A DNA stretch of 64,000 nucleotides from Carya illinoinensis. Lineage: Eukaryota > Streptophyta > Magnoliopsida > Fagales > Juglandaceae. Shown here one piece after another: positions 13,070 to 24,068 of the stretch. The stretch is taken from NCBI RefSeq assembly GCF_018687715.1, contig NC_056752.1, forward strand, positions 10,430,001-10,494,000, in the 5' to 3' direction. Made by a program: the position numbers and the translations under genes. The stretch's first letter is position 1; the number at the start of each line of letters is the position of its first letter. Below the pieces are notes generated by a model. It ran no database searches. It had not been told where the DNA came from and saw only the letters and a list, made by a program, of their open reading frames with translations.

Positions 13070-14725
13070 GACGTTGAACCTCACCAAGGCAAGGTTCATG
13101 GGAGCCATCCTAGGAGAGAAATATTCAAATAGGCATTGGAAAAATAATACTATATCTTAACAAGCAACAAAAAAGCGTGGATTGAAGTTAGCCATCACAA
13201 ACTAAAAAACATAAGAATACAGCCCTGCAAAGGAAAGCAAATGGGTTCATAGGCGCACAGCTACATCCTATACTACTTCGGAGTTAGTACTTTCAAATCT
13301 GAAAACCCTACCATCTCCAACAGAATAGACTTATAAATCATAGATTGAATGTCAGACTTTAATGCACTTACTTCCTCTTTCGTTTTCGGCTGTTAAAACC
13401 ACCCATTGAATCAAAAAGAGAGGCGTCAAGGGTAGCTGGGTTTCTTGATGCAAGAAATGCTGATATAAGTAGATATTTTGCAGAAGTTGACATGTGAAAA
13501 TCTAACTCATCAATTTCTTCACAACCTGCGAATCTTCTCCTGCTGCCCTTCTGCTTCATCTCCTTGTTGGATTCAGCTTCAGGGGAAGGCTTAGATGAAA
13601 TCTTAAATACCTCATTCAGAGAAGGAGCAATATGTGGCTGAAGATGACTAAACAGTCTTCTCTTCATTTCTTCTCTGGGAACAACTCCCAAGTCACTTAA
13701 AGGTTCGCAATATTTTGCAAATAATGGTGCAAAGGCAGTAGATAATTCATCCACCCTTCTTGTAATTCTGCAGAAAGGCCTTAGTACAACACTGTTTGAC
13801 AAGAAACAAAACTCAAGTTCATTACACAAGCTATTAAACAGAAGATCAGGAATGCGATATAAAAATAATTCAAATTAAAAATTTATTCTTACTCAAGAAA
13901 AGATGAATAAACCTTCCGGTTTGCTTGGTTTCTCATGAATATTTGACGAAGATCATCTTCTGTGTAATCGGGAAAATAAACAGGCACTGGCTCTATGTAA
14001 CCCATACTTGAGTAATATGTATCAGGCGACGTGTTACTCACAAAGATTAGACCCAACTCAGGCATCTTCAGAACATCGTAGAGATTGAACAGAAAAGGTA
14101 ATATGGTGGAACTTTTATCCCACGCTCTAACAAGCTCCAAATTGTCAAATATTAGGTAGACTGTATTTCCACGAGCTTGGCTAACCAATCTTTTGGTGTT
14201 CAATTTTCCAGAGTTCCCCATAAGATTATTTATGACATTACTCAAGGCTTCACGGAGAAAATTAACAAAATCAGCAGGCTTTTCACAGCGCTTTACACTT
14301 GAATAACCATTCATTGCATTTTTTCTATGAAGCATCAGTTGATTCAAAATAGATTCAAACAGGATACGAGGACTATAACAAGTAAGACAACTTGAATAAA
14401 CAAAAGGGCGGTTGAGATGCCTGAACGTCTGTAGAATGATACTGGTTTTCCCAGTAGAAGCACCTCCATAAATAAAGAGAGGAAGCATGGGAGAATTAGA
14501 GGGACCCAAAAGGTGCACAAGCTCAAGAATCTGAACACGTCTACTTGGAAAGCTAGATAATAGATCATCCAAGCTAATGGGGTCCTCTCCAAACACTAGG
14601 TCATTGATCGTGAGAGGTTCATGTTCACTTGTTTTCGTCGTTTCAACCACATTGTTGGCAACAGGAGTAGAAGAGGAAGACCTTGTTGTTCTTCTGGTTA
14701 CTTGTGGGCTTTCCTCCTTACCCAT
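12141..14725 (-). CDS. ORC5: Origin recognition complex subunit 5 (ORC5), 4 exons, 539 aa
   Basis: ORC5 is an AAA+-type subunit of the six-part complex that marks replication origins and recruits CDC6/CDT1/MCM in the nucleus. Coding exons on the minus strand are 14725-13893, 13791-13372, 12614-12299 and 12191-12141; all introns are GT-AG (101, 757 and 107 bp) and the phases agree, giving 539 residues, close to the Arabidopsis protein. A Walker A loop (GGASTGKT, residues 87-94) and a Walker B-like LIFDN (191-195) lie in exon 1. The C-terminal half includes the basic KRKRK stretch at the exon 2/3 junction and ends in SKYLYRR. The N-terminal RRTTRSSSS tail is basic and probably disordered. Intron 3 holds a TA repeat and intron 2 a 40-bp homopolymer. 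No disabling change was seen. The nearest genes are unrelated. Confidence 0.93.
13027..13067. repeat. Long poly(T) tract in ORC5 intron 2
   Basis: About 40 uninterrupted T residues on the plus strand, which is poly(A) in the sense of ORC5 transcription. A tract this long inside an intron could be the tail of a SINE or retrocopy inserted in the same sense as the gene, but I could not identify a body for such an element in the adjacent sequence. Confidence 0.6.
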
Positions 14726-15480
14726 CTAATAAAACTTGCAGGAGCCAAAAAAGATTCTTTTCTGTGAAAAATTAAGAAATTTTCACGTTAGGAGAAAAAA
14801 TTACAACAAAACAAGTATATGAAAGCACTCTAAGAAACATTAAAAATCAGCAGGCAATATCAATCAAATATGATAAGAGAGTTTATTTTAGAGACATATA
14901 TTTGAAAAATAGTTCTTTATTTATTTGGACAGTATCAATCAAATATGACCGACATAATTAAATTTACTGTACCTAAAAGTCAACTTTTTTGAAATTGCAT
15001 AATTTAATATGGTGTATTTTTAAATTCTATCAACTGAATTCTTCATTAATTTGCATTTATATAATCTAATTAAGATGCTCCAAAATGGAAAAATAGGAAA
15101 AATTTATGATCCTTCTCTTCATTATGCAGTATCAATAATTAATTGTTATATTACATTTGGATAAAAATTATTTAAATCATTTTCCATTTAATACTTTGGT
15201 TTACAAGTTAAAATAGTAAACGATGGTATTGAAAAATAGTAAAATTTATTATTAAAAAAATAAATTTTTTTATATGTATCTTGTACTTATTTATTTTTTA
15301 TAAAAAATTGTACGACTCTTATACAAATATAATTTCTAAACTCGAAATTAGTAAATTTGAGAAAACTAAAAAGAAAAGAAAATGCAAGGAAACAAAAACG
15401 GAAAGGGTAGCACTTGGAGCTGGTTGGGTGAGAAATGGATTTTTACCCAGCCAACCAAGGGCTAGTGGGCTACCACATAG
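14726..15480. other. ORC5 upstream region, AT-rich
   Basis: This holds the presumed ORC5 5' UTR and promoter. I looked for an E2F site (TTTSGCGC), often present upstream of replication genes, and saw none. The sequence is mostly A/T homopolymers with a slightly more GC-balanced patch at 15390-15480. No other gene or element end is visible. Confidence 0.45.
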
Positions 15481-16298
15481 GTGTGTACACGTATAATACT
15501 ACATGTACCAAAGCCATACATCTGGTACCTCTATTTCTAGAAAACACAAACAGATGGACAAAAAAAAGGCAATATATAAGAAGAAAAATCCCTTAATAAA
15601 GTAATTTATAGTTAAATAAAATAAAATCATATGTATATATATATAGCAGTTCATATATATATATATATGTGATCAGATAAGAGAGTTTGCTCGATCTTAA
15701 AATAAAATCATATGTATATATATAGCAGTTCATGATCATCTAATTATTTTGCAGGTGTCTACACGTATAATACTACATTTACCAAAGCCATACATCTGGT
15801 ACCTCTATTTCTAGAAAACCCAAACAGATGGAAAAAAAAAAAGGCAATATATAAGAAGAAAAATCCCTTAATAAAGTAATTTATAGTTAAATAAAATAAA
15901 ATCATATGTATATATATATAGCAGCTCATATATATATGTATCAGATAAGAGAGTTTGCTCGATCTTAAAATAAAATCATATGTATATATATAGCAGTTCA
16001 TGATCATCTAATTATTTTGCAGGTGTCTACACGTATAATACTACATTTACCAAAGCCATACATCTGGTACCTCTATTTCTAGAAAACCCAAACAGATGGA
16101 AAAAAAAAAAAAAAAAAAGGCAATATATAAGAAGAAAAATCCCTTAATAAAGTAATTTATAGTTAAATAAAATAAAATCATATGTATATATATATAGCAG
16201 CTCATATATATATGTATCAGATAAGAGAGTTTGCTCGATCTTAAAATAAAATCATATGTATATATATAGCAGTTCATGATCATCTAATTATTTTGCAG
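15481..16298. repeat. Three tandem copies of a 270-bp AT-rich module
   Basis: Copies run 15481-15754, 15755-16022 and 16023-16298. Each starts GTGTNTACACGTATAATAC, passes through a CCATACATCTGGTACC segment and an A-run, carries two TATGTATATATATAGCAG blocks, and ends ATTATTTTGCAG. Copies 2 and 3 are nearly identical except for A-run length (11 versus 18 bases); copy 1 is the most diverged. Copies 2 and 3 each yield a similar minus-strand open frame, which is a by-product of the repetition. The array starts about 0.76 kb upstream of the ORC5 start codon. Confidence 0.93.
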
Positions 16299-16770
16299 AA
16301 TCTGCCGATTTTTCTTAATGAATAAATATATAATTAAATAATGAACCCAGATTAATTGTGATCGATTTCCAACAAACAGAGAAGAAAGAAAATAAACCCT
16401 AATGCTATCGGCAGTTTAAGCTAAACAAACCCATTTAACTTTTCAGAATGGGTAACCATAGACGCAGAAACTATAGGCACGAAATGACCAAAACAATATA
16501 AAATCTAATCAACCAACAAAAGCATATAGGATGAAGACGGTAGCATTACAGAAGCATCTACTTACATATATTGGCACGAGGATGAAGACGAGGCACGAGG
16601 ATGAAGACGACGGCTAGAGTTTCCGAGAGACTCAGAGAGGGACGATGGCTATGGTTTCGGAGAGGCTGAGAGAGGGTTCGGCGCTAGAGAGGTAGGAGAC
16701 GGGTTTGCCCGAGTCAGGTGGGTTCAGAGGCTAGGGTTTTTTTTTTGTTTTTTTTTTTTCACTTTATATA
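16299..16770. other. Unassigned DNA with a 19-bp tandem duplication
   Basis: A 19-bp unit beginning GGCACGAGGATGAAGACGA occurs twice in tandem at 16573-16610. The following 100 bp is purine-rich with GAGAG motifs. The next feature rightwards is a T-run at 16736-16759. No gene is recognised. Confidence 0.5.
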
Positions 16771-16921
16771 CACCCGGGTTAACCGGGTTCCGTATAATAA
16801 CCCGGATATCATACCCGGGTCCGAACCGGATATAACTGTCATATGAACCCGGGTTTCGAAAACCATAACCGGAAATCCGGTTATCCGGGTTTCGTTCCTG
16901 GCCGGATAAAAACCGGCCCGG
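16771..16921. repeat. CCGG/CCGGGTT-rich cluster
   Basis: Within 150 bp the words CCGG and CCCGGGT/AACCGGGTT recur more than a dozen times in both orientations in an otherwise AT-rich region. Clusters like this occur in the subterminal regions of some plant DNA transposons, where they bind transposase, but I could not find matching terminal repeats. Minus-strand open frames through it are an artefact of the motif repetition. Confidence 0.6.
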
Positions 16922-17156
16922 CAGCCACTTGTACTTAGCCATTTTATGAATGGGAAATGCTTGTATGCCCCTTCTATTTGCCCCCTCAAAGTGACCGCTG
17001 GTCACAAATTTTTTTTTTTTTAATATTTTTTTTTACTTAGTGATTAAGGAAGTGATTTTAAGTGTATTGATATTTTTTTTATATTTTTTAAAAATGTTTA
17101 AATATATAAAAAAAATGTGAAATGAAAAAAGAAACAAAAAAGAAAAAAAAATTTAC

Positions 17157-17210
17157 AAAGGGCGGCACGCCCAGCGGTAATCGCTGGGCGGCATAGTAGC
17201 ATCGCCCTTT
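17157..17210. repeat. Strong two-tier inverted repeat (hairpin)
   Basis: A perfect 9-bp stem, CGCCCAGCG at 17168-17176 and CGCTGGGCG at 17182-17190, encloses a 5-base loop. An outer pair, AAAGGGCG at 17157-17164 and CGCCCTTT at 17203-17210, is also perfect. The arms are GC-rich inside a strongly AT-rich region. There is no T-run directly after it and no gene ends here, so it is not a terminator; it is more likely part of a small non-autonomous DNA element. Confidence 0.75.
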
Positions 17211-18674
17211 ATGAATTTCACACGCATGTGGCTAAGCCAATGCAAATGTTCTAATATGCCAATGGTGTGCTCTAATATTAGAGATTCATGAAAATTAAGT
17301 TTAGCTTAGGTACAATATCTAATATATTTATTCAATAGTATTGCCAAAAGTTTGAGTTAGTTAGCAATTTGGCTATTCAATGTAGGTATACTTTTCAAGT
17401 CTTTTTATTTTTTCTTCTCCCTTAAATAAGTATGTGGTGCAAAGCTGCTGAGTAAAATTTTTCATTTTTCATCCTCTTCGACTAAATTATACATACCTAT
17501 ATATTTTAGAGAAACAGATATGTCATTGCTTATTCAAGATCGATTATTCCTAGCCATGCAATCCATTTTTAAAACACTAAATAACTAGTTATGATTGTCA
17601 ATTATTGAAGACTTTTTCTCTATCAAATACCATATATCATTATTAAGGTTGTATTTTTCAATGTAGATAAAATAATTAACTTGAACTAGAAAAGAAACAA
17701 TATAACTATAAATTTTTTTATAAAAGTAAATTCATAAACTGATGTAATTTCATGTGATATGTTATATTTACTTTACAATTAGACATACCACATCAAACTA
17801 CGTTAGGTTAGGTTGTAAGTTTACGTTTTGTGAAATATTTTTGTAGTTAAAACATTTTTTAAACTAGAATCAACATCAATCAACGATTTTTTTGCTAATT
17901 GTTTTTGCTAATAGCAATTGACAATTTAATAGGCTCGAAAGTCAACTCATAACCAATGGATTTTTATTTTTTATTTTTTAAAGAGAAAATTATTTGGTGC
18001 AATTGTTTCAACTAATTCAATCATCATGTGATGTCATTTTCATCGGCATTAACTCATCTAAATTGTTATGCCACATCGGATAGAATTATTATTTTTTGTA
18101 ATATTAAAATAATTAAAATTAAAGGTAATAAGAGGGAGTGATACGAGGTGTGTACAAGCTGCTGGAAGTGGGGATACGAGGTGGCCACAGTGGATGAGGG
18201 TGGTAAGTACGAGACAACAAAAATAGACGACAAAGTACACAGAAAAGAGTTATATAAGAAATAAATAAAATAACTAAAATCACCTAAAATACCGAAGCAA
18301 TGCAATAGTGAGGGTGATCGGCGAAGTACGTTGTGGTGTGTAGTTATTTTAGGTAATGAAAGATGGTGGCATATGGTGGCCACATGCGTTGAAGCTGGCA
18401 TGTGCACAACCACACACTGAAACGTTCCCTTTATTTATTTGTGCTTGTGATGAAAATATAGGCAGCTAACTTTTTGAAAAGATGCATGATTTACCAAAAT
18501 TATACAAAACAACTCTGAATAAAATACCATCAAAGTTCGGAACAATATCAGATTTACATGTATACCATTCAGCTTGTCATAAGAGAAATAGGTGGAACCA
18601 CACTCAGCAACAAGTAGAGCACTTCACAAACCTAACATATCTCTTTCTCTAGCTTTTTCATCATCATCATCATC
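17211..18674. other. Intergenic, with one dispersed-repeat copy and the ATI 3' flank
   Basis: A degenerate copy of a palindromic MITE family lies at about 17728-17825. The region 18120-18420 is less AT-rich, but its minus-strand frames match nothing I know. The last 200 bp before 18674 should contain the ATI-family 3' UTR and poly(A) sites. Confidence 0.5.
17728..17825. repeat. Palindromic MITE family, copy A
   Basis: It contains CATAAACTGATGTAATTT, then GATATGTTA...ACTTTACAATTAGACATACCACATCAAA, a near-palindrome seen again at about 32.9, 33.4 and 51.3 kb. The shared order of these words, rather than exact identity, supports one dispersed family. Confidence 0.5.
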
Positions 18675-20529
18675 TTAAGCCTTGCTTGAGGAGCTGCCCC
18701 TGATCACGGAACCACGACGATGGCCACCTACAATCACATCTTTAAGTCGAAATATAGGACCCAGCATCCTGCCCCTCCTCTTTCAATATCAGTGCAAAAA
18801 GATAGAAGAAAAAAATAAATGTCAGGATAAGATGGGGTTAAAGGGAAAAAGTGGGCAGAGGGGCCAAGTAGCATCCAGGGATAAACAGAGATTTATGCAC
18901 AAGATTTGGACCCAATTAAACATAAGTTACGTTCTACAAGTAGCATTAAATCATTGATAGAAAGCCTATATACTAAAGTGTAGGATAGATATACAACAAT
19001 CCCACGTGTATTAGTATCATGTCCAACTTTCCTCGTAGCTTGCCTAAAACAATTACCTGTAGTGCTTAATACGAGTGCAAAGTAGTATTAATTCATGTAT
19101 TACTGATATAAAAGAGGAAAAGTCGCAAGGGCTAAGAAGAAGACCTATAATACAGTTATTTTGATATAAAACTTCTAACCATAGACCAAGCCATAAAAAT
19201 AATTGAAGGTTCTTTTGTGACAAAACAACCAAAACCAAGCTACACATTAAGCACCAGCAGCTTAATAATTGGTTAATGTTATTCTAAACGTCATGATGCA
19301 TTTTTTTTTTTTTTTTGTACAAGTATTAAAAAATGCGATCATCGAAATATCTTCCACCCAACTTGGTCCTACAGAATGCATTTCGTTTTTTCATGCAACA
19401 GAATCGTTTAGAATAACTTATGCTGCTCCTAAACACACATACACACATCATAGGCTGTTTATACCCTTGCAGCTTCAGATTCTATTAATTTTCACACAAA
19501 AAGGCCGAGTGCCGACCTCCTTGAGAATCTTATGAGGTAAAAGAGCAAAACTCATTCCTTATCATATTTCAATAAACCAATAGAAACATGCAATAAATTT
19601 TCTACCAAGTGGCATAACAGAGCATCCCACTCACTTGAAAGCATATGCATGATTAGAAAAAAATTGAATACATAATCAATTAATTAACATACCTCATCAT
19701 TGATGCTGATCTGCCACTTAATTTGCAAAGCTTGCCATCCTTCCTGCTGCCATCTCTGCCCAAGTATTACAAAACCCATGACAGCCGCTGCAATGAAAAT
19801 AGACCAAAATGTATTTGCCTCTTTTGCATGAGCATACAAGGAAGCAACCCTTCTCTTCCACCAAGCACCACAAGGAAGGTTGGACCCATCATGTTTATTG
19901 TCTTTTGCAGTCGTTGGGGATAATGAAATGTCTGGAGAAAAATCTAAGCCTTGCTCATTTAGTCTAGGAACGGGCACATTCTCACCATATGTGGAACCAT
20001 CAAGAGCTGTCTCATTGTGTAAAGAACCATATGTAGCATCACTAAATATACTTTGCTCCTTTTCAACCAAATTTAAAACTTGGAGAGTAGTGCCTTCCTC
20101 AAACTCTGTTCCATGGATGGATAACTTACCCTTATCATCAAAGAACTGCATTCCTGGGAACTCATCTGGTACAGTTATACCTTTTAAAGTCCAATTTTCT
20201 TCATCCTTTCCACTTGATCTACCAGCTTGTACAGCATCAAGATCGGATACTGCTTCCATTTTGCCTTCTTCGTTATGAATCTCACTTTCTTCAAGTTCCA
20301 CTGACAAATTTTCATGCTTAGTGGGTGGAAAGACAAAGTGACCAGACATGAACAAAGCATGAGATGTTTCTGCACCATCATCCTCTCGGTAAGCATTATT
20401 GTTGTCGTCATCATCCTTCAGTTCAACTTCTTTTGGGCCTGGGGCAGCAGCATATGCCGATGCTGTAAGTGACACTACTTCCCAATCAGTCCCACGCGAG
20501 GCATTTTCCCCTCCCTCATTATCTGCCAT
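18675..20529 (-). CDS. ATG8-interacting protein ATI1/ATI2 family, 2 coding exons, 313 aa
   Basis: ATI proteins are plant-specific membrane proteins that bind ATG8 and mark ER-derived and plastid-derived bodies for delivery to the vacuole under starvation. Coding exons are 20529-19693 (279 codons) and 18779-18675 (34 codons plus stop), with a 913-bp GT-AG intron in phase 0. The N terminus carries DWEVVSL, an AIM-type ATG8-binding motif (W16-x-x-V19 after an acidic residue), within the conserved SAYAAAPGP context. A long acidic, probably disordered middle leads to a basic AWWKRR anchor and one membrane span at about residues 240-257, then GQRWQQE. Exon 2 supplies the conserved tail (LKDVIVGG, ending SSSSKA). 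The acceptor at 18780 is the only one I found that keeps frame with that tail. Family assignment is firm; ATI1 versus ATI2 cannot be decided. Confidence 0.9.
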
Positions 20530-23500
20530 ACTCTGTCCTTACTTCTAACCATTAACAATTGCCAGAATGAAAGTTGAAATTAAAATCATAGTCAAAGAGC
20601 AATAAAATATTAATTTGGTGCTGAACATGGTATTAAAACAGAAAAACCTAATGGTAGTGCTGTCTTACCATGATGAAAAAATTAACTTCGTTTAACAGAC
20701 CATACAGAAGCCGTTAAGAGTTGAGGGTACTTGCTTGAATTACAAATGAGATGTTTTACATAAAATGTAATGGGGTGGTAAATTTGAGCTTGATTCATGT
20801 TCGAATAAAAATTATATGAACCAGATTTGACCACCGACTACTTGTTCGAACTTACCTCATTTATGCCTCTAGCTATCATTGACAACAAATAAAATAACTA
20901 CTGTAATTGCAAAAGTGCCATAATTTTCCCTAATAAAAAATAGCCCATCAAAACAACCAGAAAAACAGAAACTCGTCTCAATCCTAGGACTCAATAATCA
21001 CACACTAATATGTTTTTATTTATTTATTTATAAGCAATCACACAACTAATTTGTTTCCCTCAATAAATTAAAATGTACACACCCTGTGTACTTGACTACG
21101 TTATTCAATAAAAATTCGACTACTTACAAAAAAAGTTCAAAAAATATTGAAGAGCTATGACGCACTTTCTACGCAAAAAGATTAAAAAAAAAAAATCCAA
21201 TCCCATGTTAGAAACTTCATTAGCGATCATTATATAAACAATAATACAAAAAACTTCTTCTTTTCGAAAATTTCTCTAACCAAATATAACTCCAATTCCT
21301 CAAACAAATTCAGCGTTATCTAAAGACAACGCTCCATTCACGCCAGATCAATTCTACCCGGAATATGAATAAGTATATTGGAAATAGTTAATATAGTCGC
21401 ACAAGTAGACATACAGGTCCAATCACGATATGAATCACCAAACAGATCGCGAAACTATAAACAAGAACAAAAAATCAACAATCAAAGAACCGAATTCCGC
21501 GGCAAGAATAGATGACAATTAGACTAGGCAGAGAGAGATAGCCACAGAAACATAATCGAACGAGCAATAGAACACAAGATTGGGCTAACCGGAGATGAAA
21601 GAAACAGCGTTCCGATGAGGTTGAACTTGGAACTACCTCGAAGTGCGTAGAGAATAGATTTCTTATACTGAGCTGTCTCGGGGGAATGGGGGTAGAGATG
21701 AAGGAAACCGTCAGTATCGGTAAGCGTGGCTCGCATAGAAATCGGCATGACCGGCTATGGTAACTGGTTACTGTTCCAAAACCGGTAATTATTGCGTTTG
21801 CGTGTACGGAGAGGAAGGAACTTTTTTCGGCGACGCGCATATGTTGCGTGAGGACGAGTTCTGACTAATTTCAACGTATAAGCTTTGCCGCGCTACGTGC
21901 TTGCAAAAGTTGTTTAATATATATATATATATATATATTTTTTTTTGTGAATATTAGATTATTAAATTATGATCAATTTTAAATTTTTTTAATCTAAGTA
22001 TTCTTTGATTATATATAATGAAAAATGATAATATAATTATTAAATATGTCAATCAAATATATCTATTTATATATATATTTTTTAATTTTTTATGAATGGT
22101 TAAGAAAGTGATTATTAGGAAATTTATATATTTTTTCTTAATGGTTAAGAATATTTAAAAAATACTTCAAAAAATAAAAATAAAATAAAATAAACTCATT
22201 TGTACATACTAGTGTGCACATTTAGTTTGCGTCCTAGCATTGTCCATATGTAATAATGCTATGCTCAATTTAAAAGTTGATGCGGATGACACATTCTCCA
22301 TACTGTTTATATGTCATGACTTAATTTGTAAGAAAACTTTAAAATTAAATATTCTTACAAATCAAATCATTACATGTTAACAGCGTGAAAGATGTGTCCA
22401 CTACATCGACATGTAACTAATATTATTTAAAATTTAATATTTATAAGTAGGTATGAAAGGTAATATACTCGACATTGTCTTCACCGACTTGCGAAAAGAA
22501 TAACTCAAAAAATAATCATGATCGTTGTTATTATACTTCAAATACGGGCATATAGAAGAAAATGATCAAAAGCTATATTTGGCCTAAAGGTTGGCAAAGG
22601 CTGCATTGAGACGATGATGATGATGGGACCAAAATTCACATGTTTAGTGCATGATTGTTCTCTCTTGTTTTCTTTTTCAATTATAGAAAAACTGTGAAAA
22701 AGGAAAGAAGAATCATTGAGGGTTGTAATAGGAAACACCAGAAATTAATGATGAATACATGTACTTAAACCGCCCGCACCATACAATCATCAATGTATAA
22801 TTATTACGTTATTAGAGAACTTCCACTCCTAATATTCATATTTCATCTTAACATGTTACGTCATTAAAACAATTTCAAAGTACAATATGAGAAGGGAAAA
22901 GATTGCAAAATAAGGGAAAAGGTATTTATACTCGTAACTGTTCAAGTATCACGCAATGATTTATGATATTATAAAATTTTTTTTATTATGAAGTATATAT
23001 GACGTAGAGAAAAAGAAACATAATGTTGAAGATAGGGAAAAATACACCTAGGAAGAAAACGGTGGACTGCCCCCTGTTTACGGGTATGAACATGGCCTCC
23101 GCTTTCTCATCTGTTAATTATAGACAAACTGGAAAAAGTATGGAAAGCTACATGACATGCCGAAAGTTAATTGGTGGCTCTTGATGTGAATCCCCAAATT
23201 GGTATCTGCCATGTGAAGAATCGCCTGTTAACGAAGCAACTCTTTTTAAGATGTGCTTTTGTACGAGGGGTATGTACGGAGATGTTGTGCTTAGCCCATT
23301 GATACTTTGTGTTTGGTGTGTTTTAGGTTGATTGGTACTAGTTTGCTGTCACTGATCACGATGTATTTTTGACAAATGTTGATTTTGACTTAGAGATGAG
23401 AGAAACAATCTAAAAATATGTGTGAGTTCATGGTTTTGGGAGACAAGTCTACTTCTATCAAAGTGTGTGTTGGGTATAAAGTTAGAAGCCAAGAATTTAA

Positions 23501-24068
23501 GGCCAATAATCAAGTCTAAAGATAAAACAAGTTAATTCAAATGTAAAAGAAAAAAATTTTATTAGGCAAGTCTGATCCAATTATTTCAAAGAATGAAAGA
23601 GATTTCTATAAAGAATGGAAATCTCTTTAAATTTGGACAGAAGCTATACAATGATTCCAATATCTTGTCTCCTCGAAAGGATGGCTTCTCCTTCAATCTC
23701 TAGATTTTTTTTTCCTCCATTGTAGTGAAAGAAATGTGACGTTATGAGAGATTATAAAATCACCATCATAGTGTATTTCTCACCCAAATGACCCATAAAT
23801 GTAGAATTTTCTATTGAATCATGTAAATTCGCGCCCCTCTCCTTTTATTTATATCTTATTCTCATGAATGTACGTACAAGTACTGTATCAACGCCCAAAA
23901 CATGACTGCGGGCTTTTCGACCACACAATCTTAGCTCGAATCACCTATGTAGCTCATAAACAACTCTTTATTCCATTCCAGCATCATTGTACAAATTTAG
24001 ACATTAACAATGTGGGAAGAGGTTTTTCCCGTAGGTGTTGAGCTAATATATCTAAGGAGGTTTGCTAC
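20530..24068. other. Upstream of the ATI gene: likely 5' UTR intron, then plain intergenic DNA
   Basis: The first 1.06 kb is probably a 5' UTR intron, since GC-balanced transcript-like sequence resumes at about 21.59 kb and a TTAG/ACAG acceptor lies just before the start codon. Beyond 21.87 kb the DNA is AT-rich with an (AT)n run at about 21917-21939. No gene or transposon ends were recognised from 22.0 to 24.07 kb. Confidence 0.45.
21590..21870 (-). promoter_or_regulatory. Probable 5' UTR first exon of the ATI-family gene
   Basis: This stretch is markedly less AT-rich than its surroundings and ends on the minus strand with a CCG|GTTAGC donor-like site at 21590. Pairing it with an acceptor 1-25 bp upstream of the ATI start codon would remove about 1 kb. 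It holds minus-strand ATGs at 21840 and 21748 that open frames of 121 and 74 codons across it, which would act as upstream reading frames if the exon is transcribed. It could instead be a separate short gene; neither frame matches a family I know. Confidence 0.35.

Noticed and set aside
15759..16283. Two nearly identical minus-strand open frames (15759-16007, 16047-16283)
   Set aside because: They lie in copies 2 and 3 of the 270-bp tandem repeat and consist of Tyr/Phe/Ile-rich low-complexity residues. Their similarity comes from the repeat, not from gene duplication.
16573..16610. GGCACGAG words suggesting a cDNA cloning adaptor
   Set aside because: The words are part of a 19-bp genomic tandem duplication with matching flanks, so contamination is not needed to explain them.
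17157..17210. Hairpin considered as a transcription terminator or ncRNA
   Set aside because: This is nuclear plant DNA with no gene ending there and no adjacent T-run. A structural element of a transposon is more likely.
18066..18413. 115-codon minus-strand frame near the ATI 3' end
   Set aside because: It overlaps no known domain, is Leu/Ile/His-rich and has a second frame open beside it; judged accidental.
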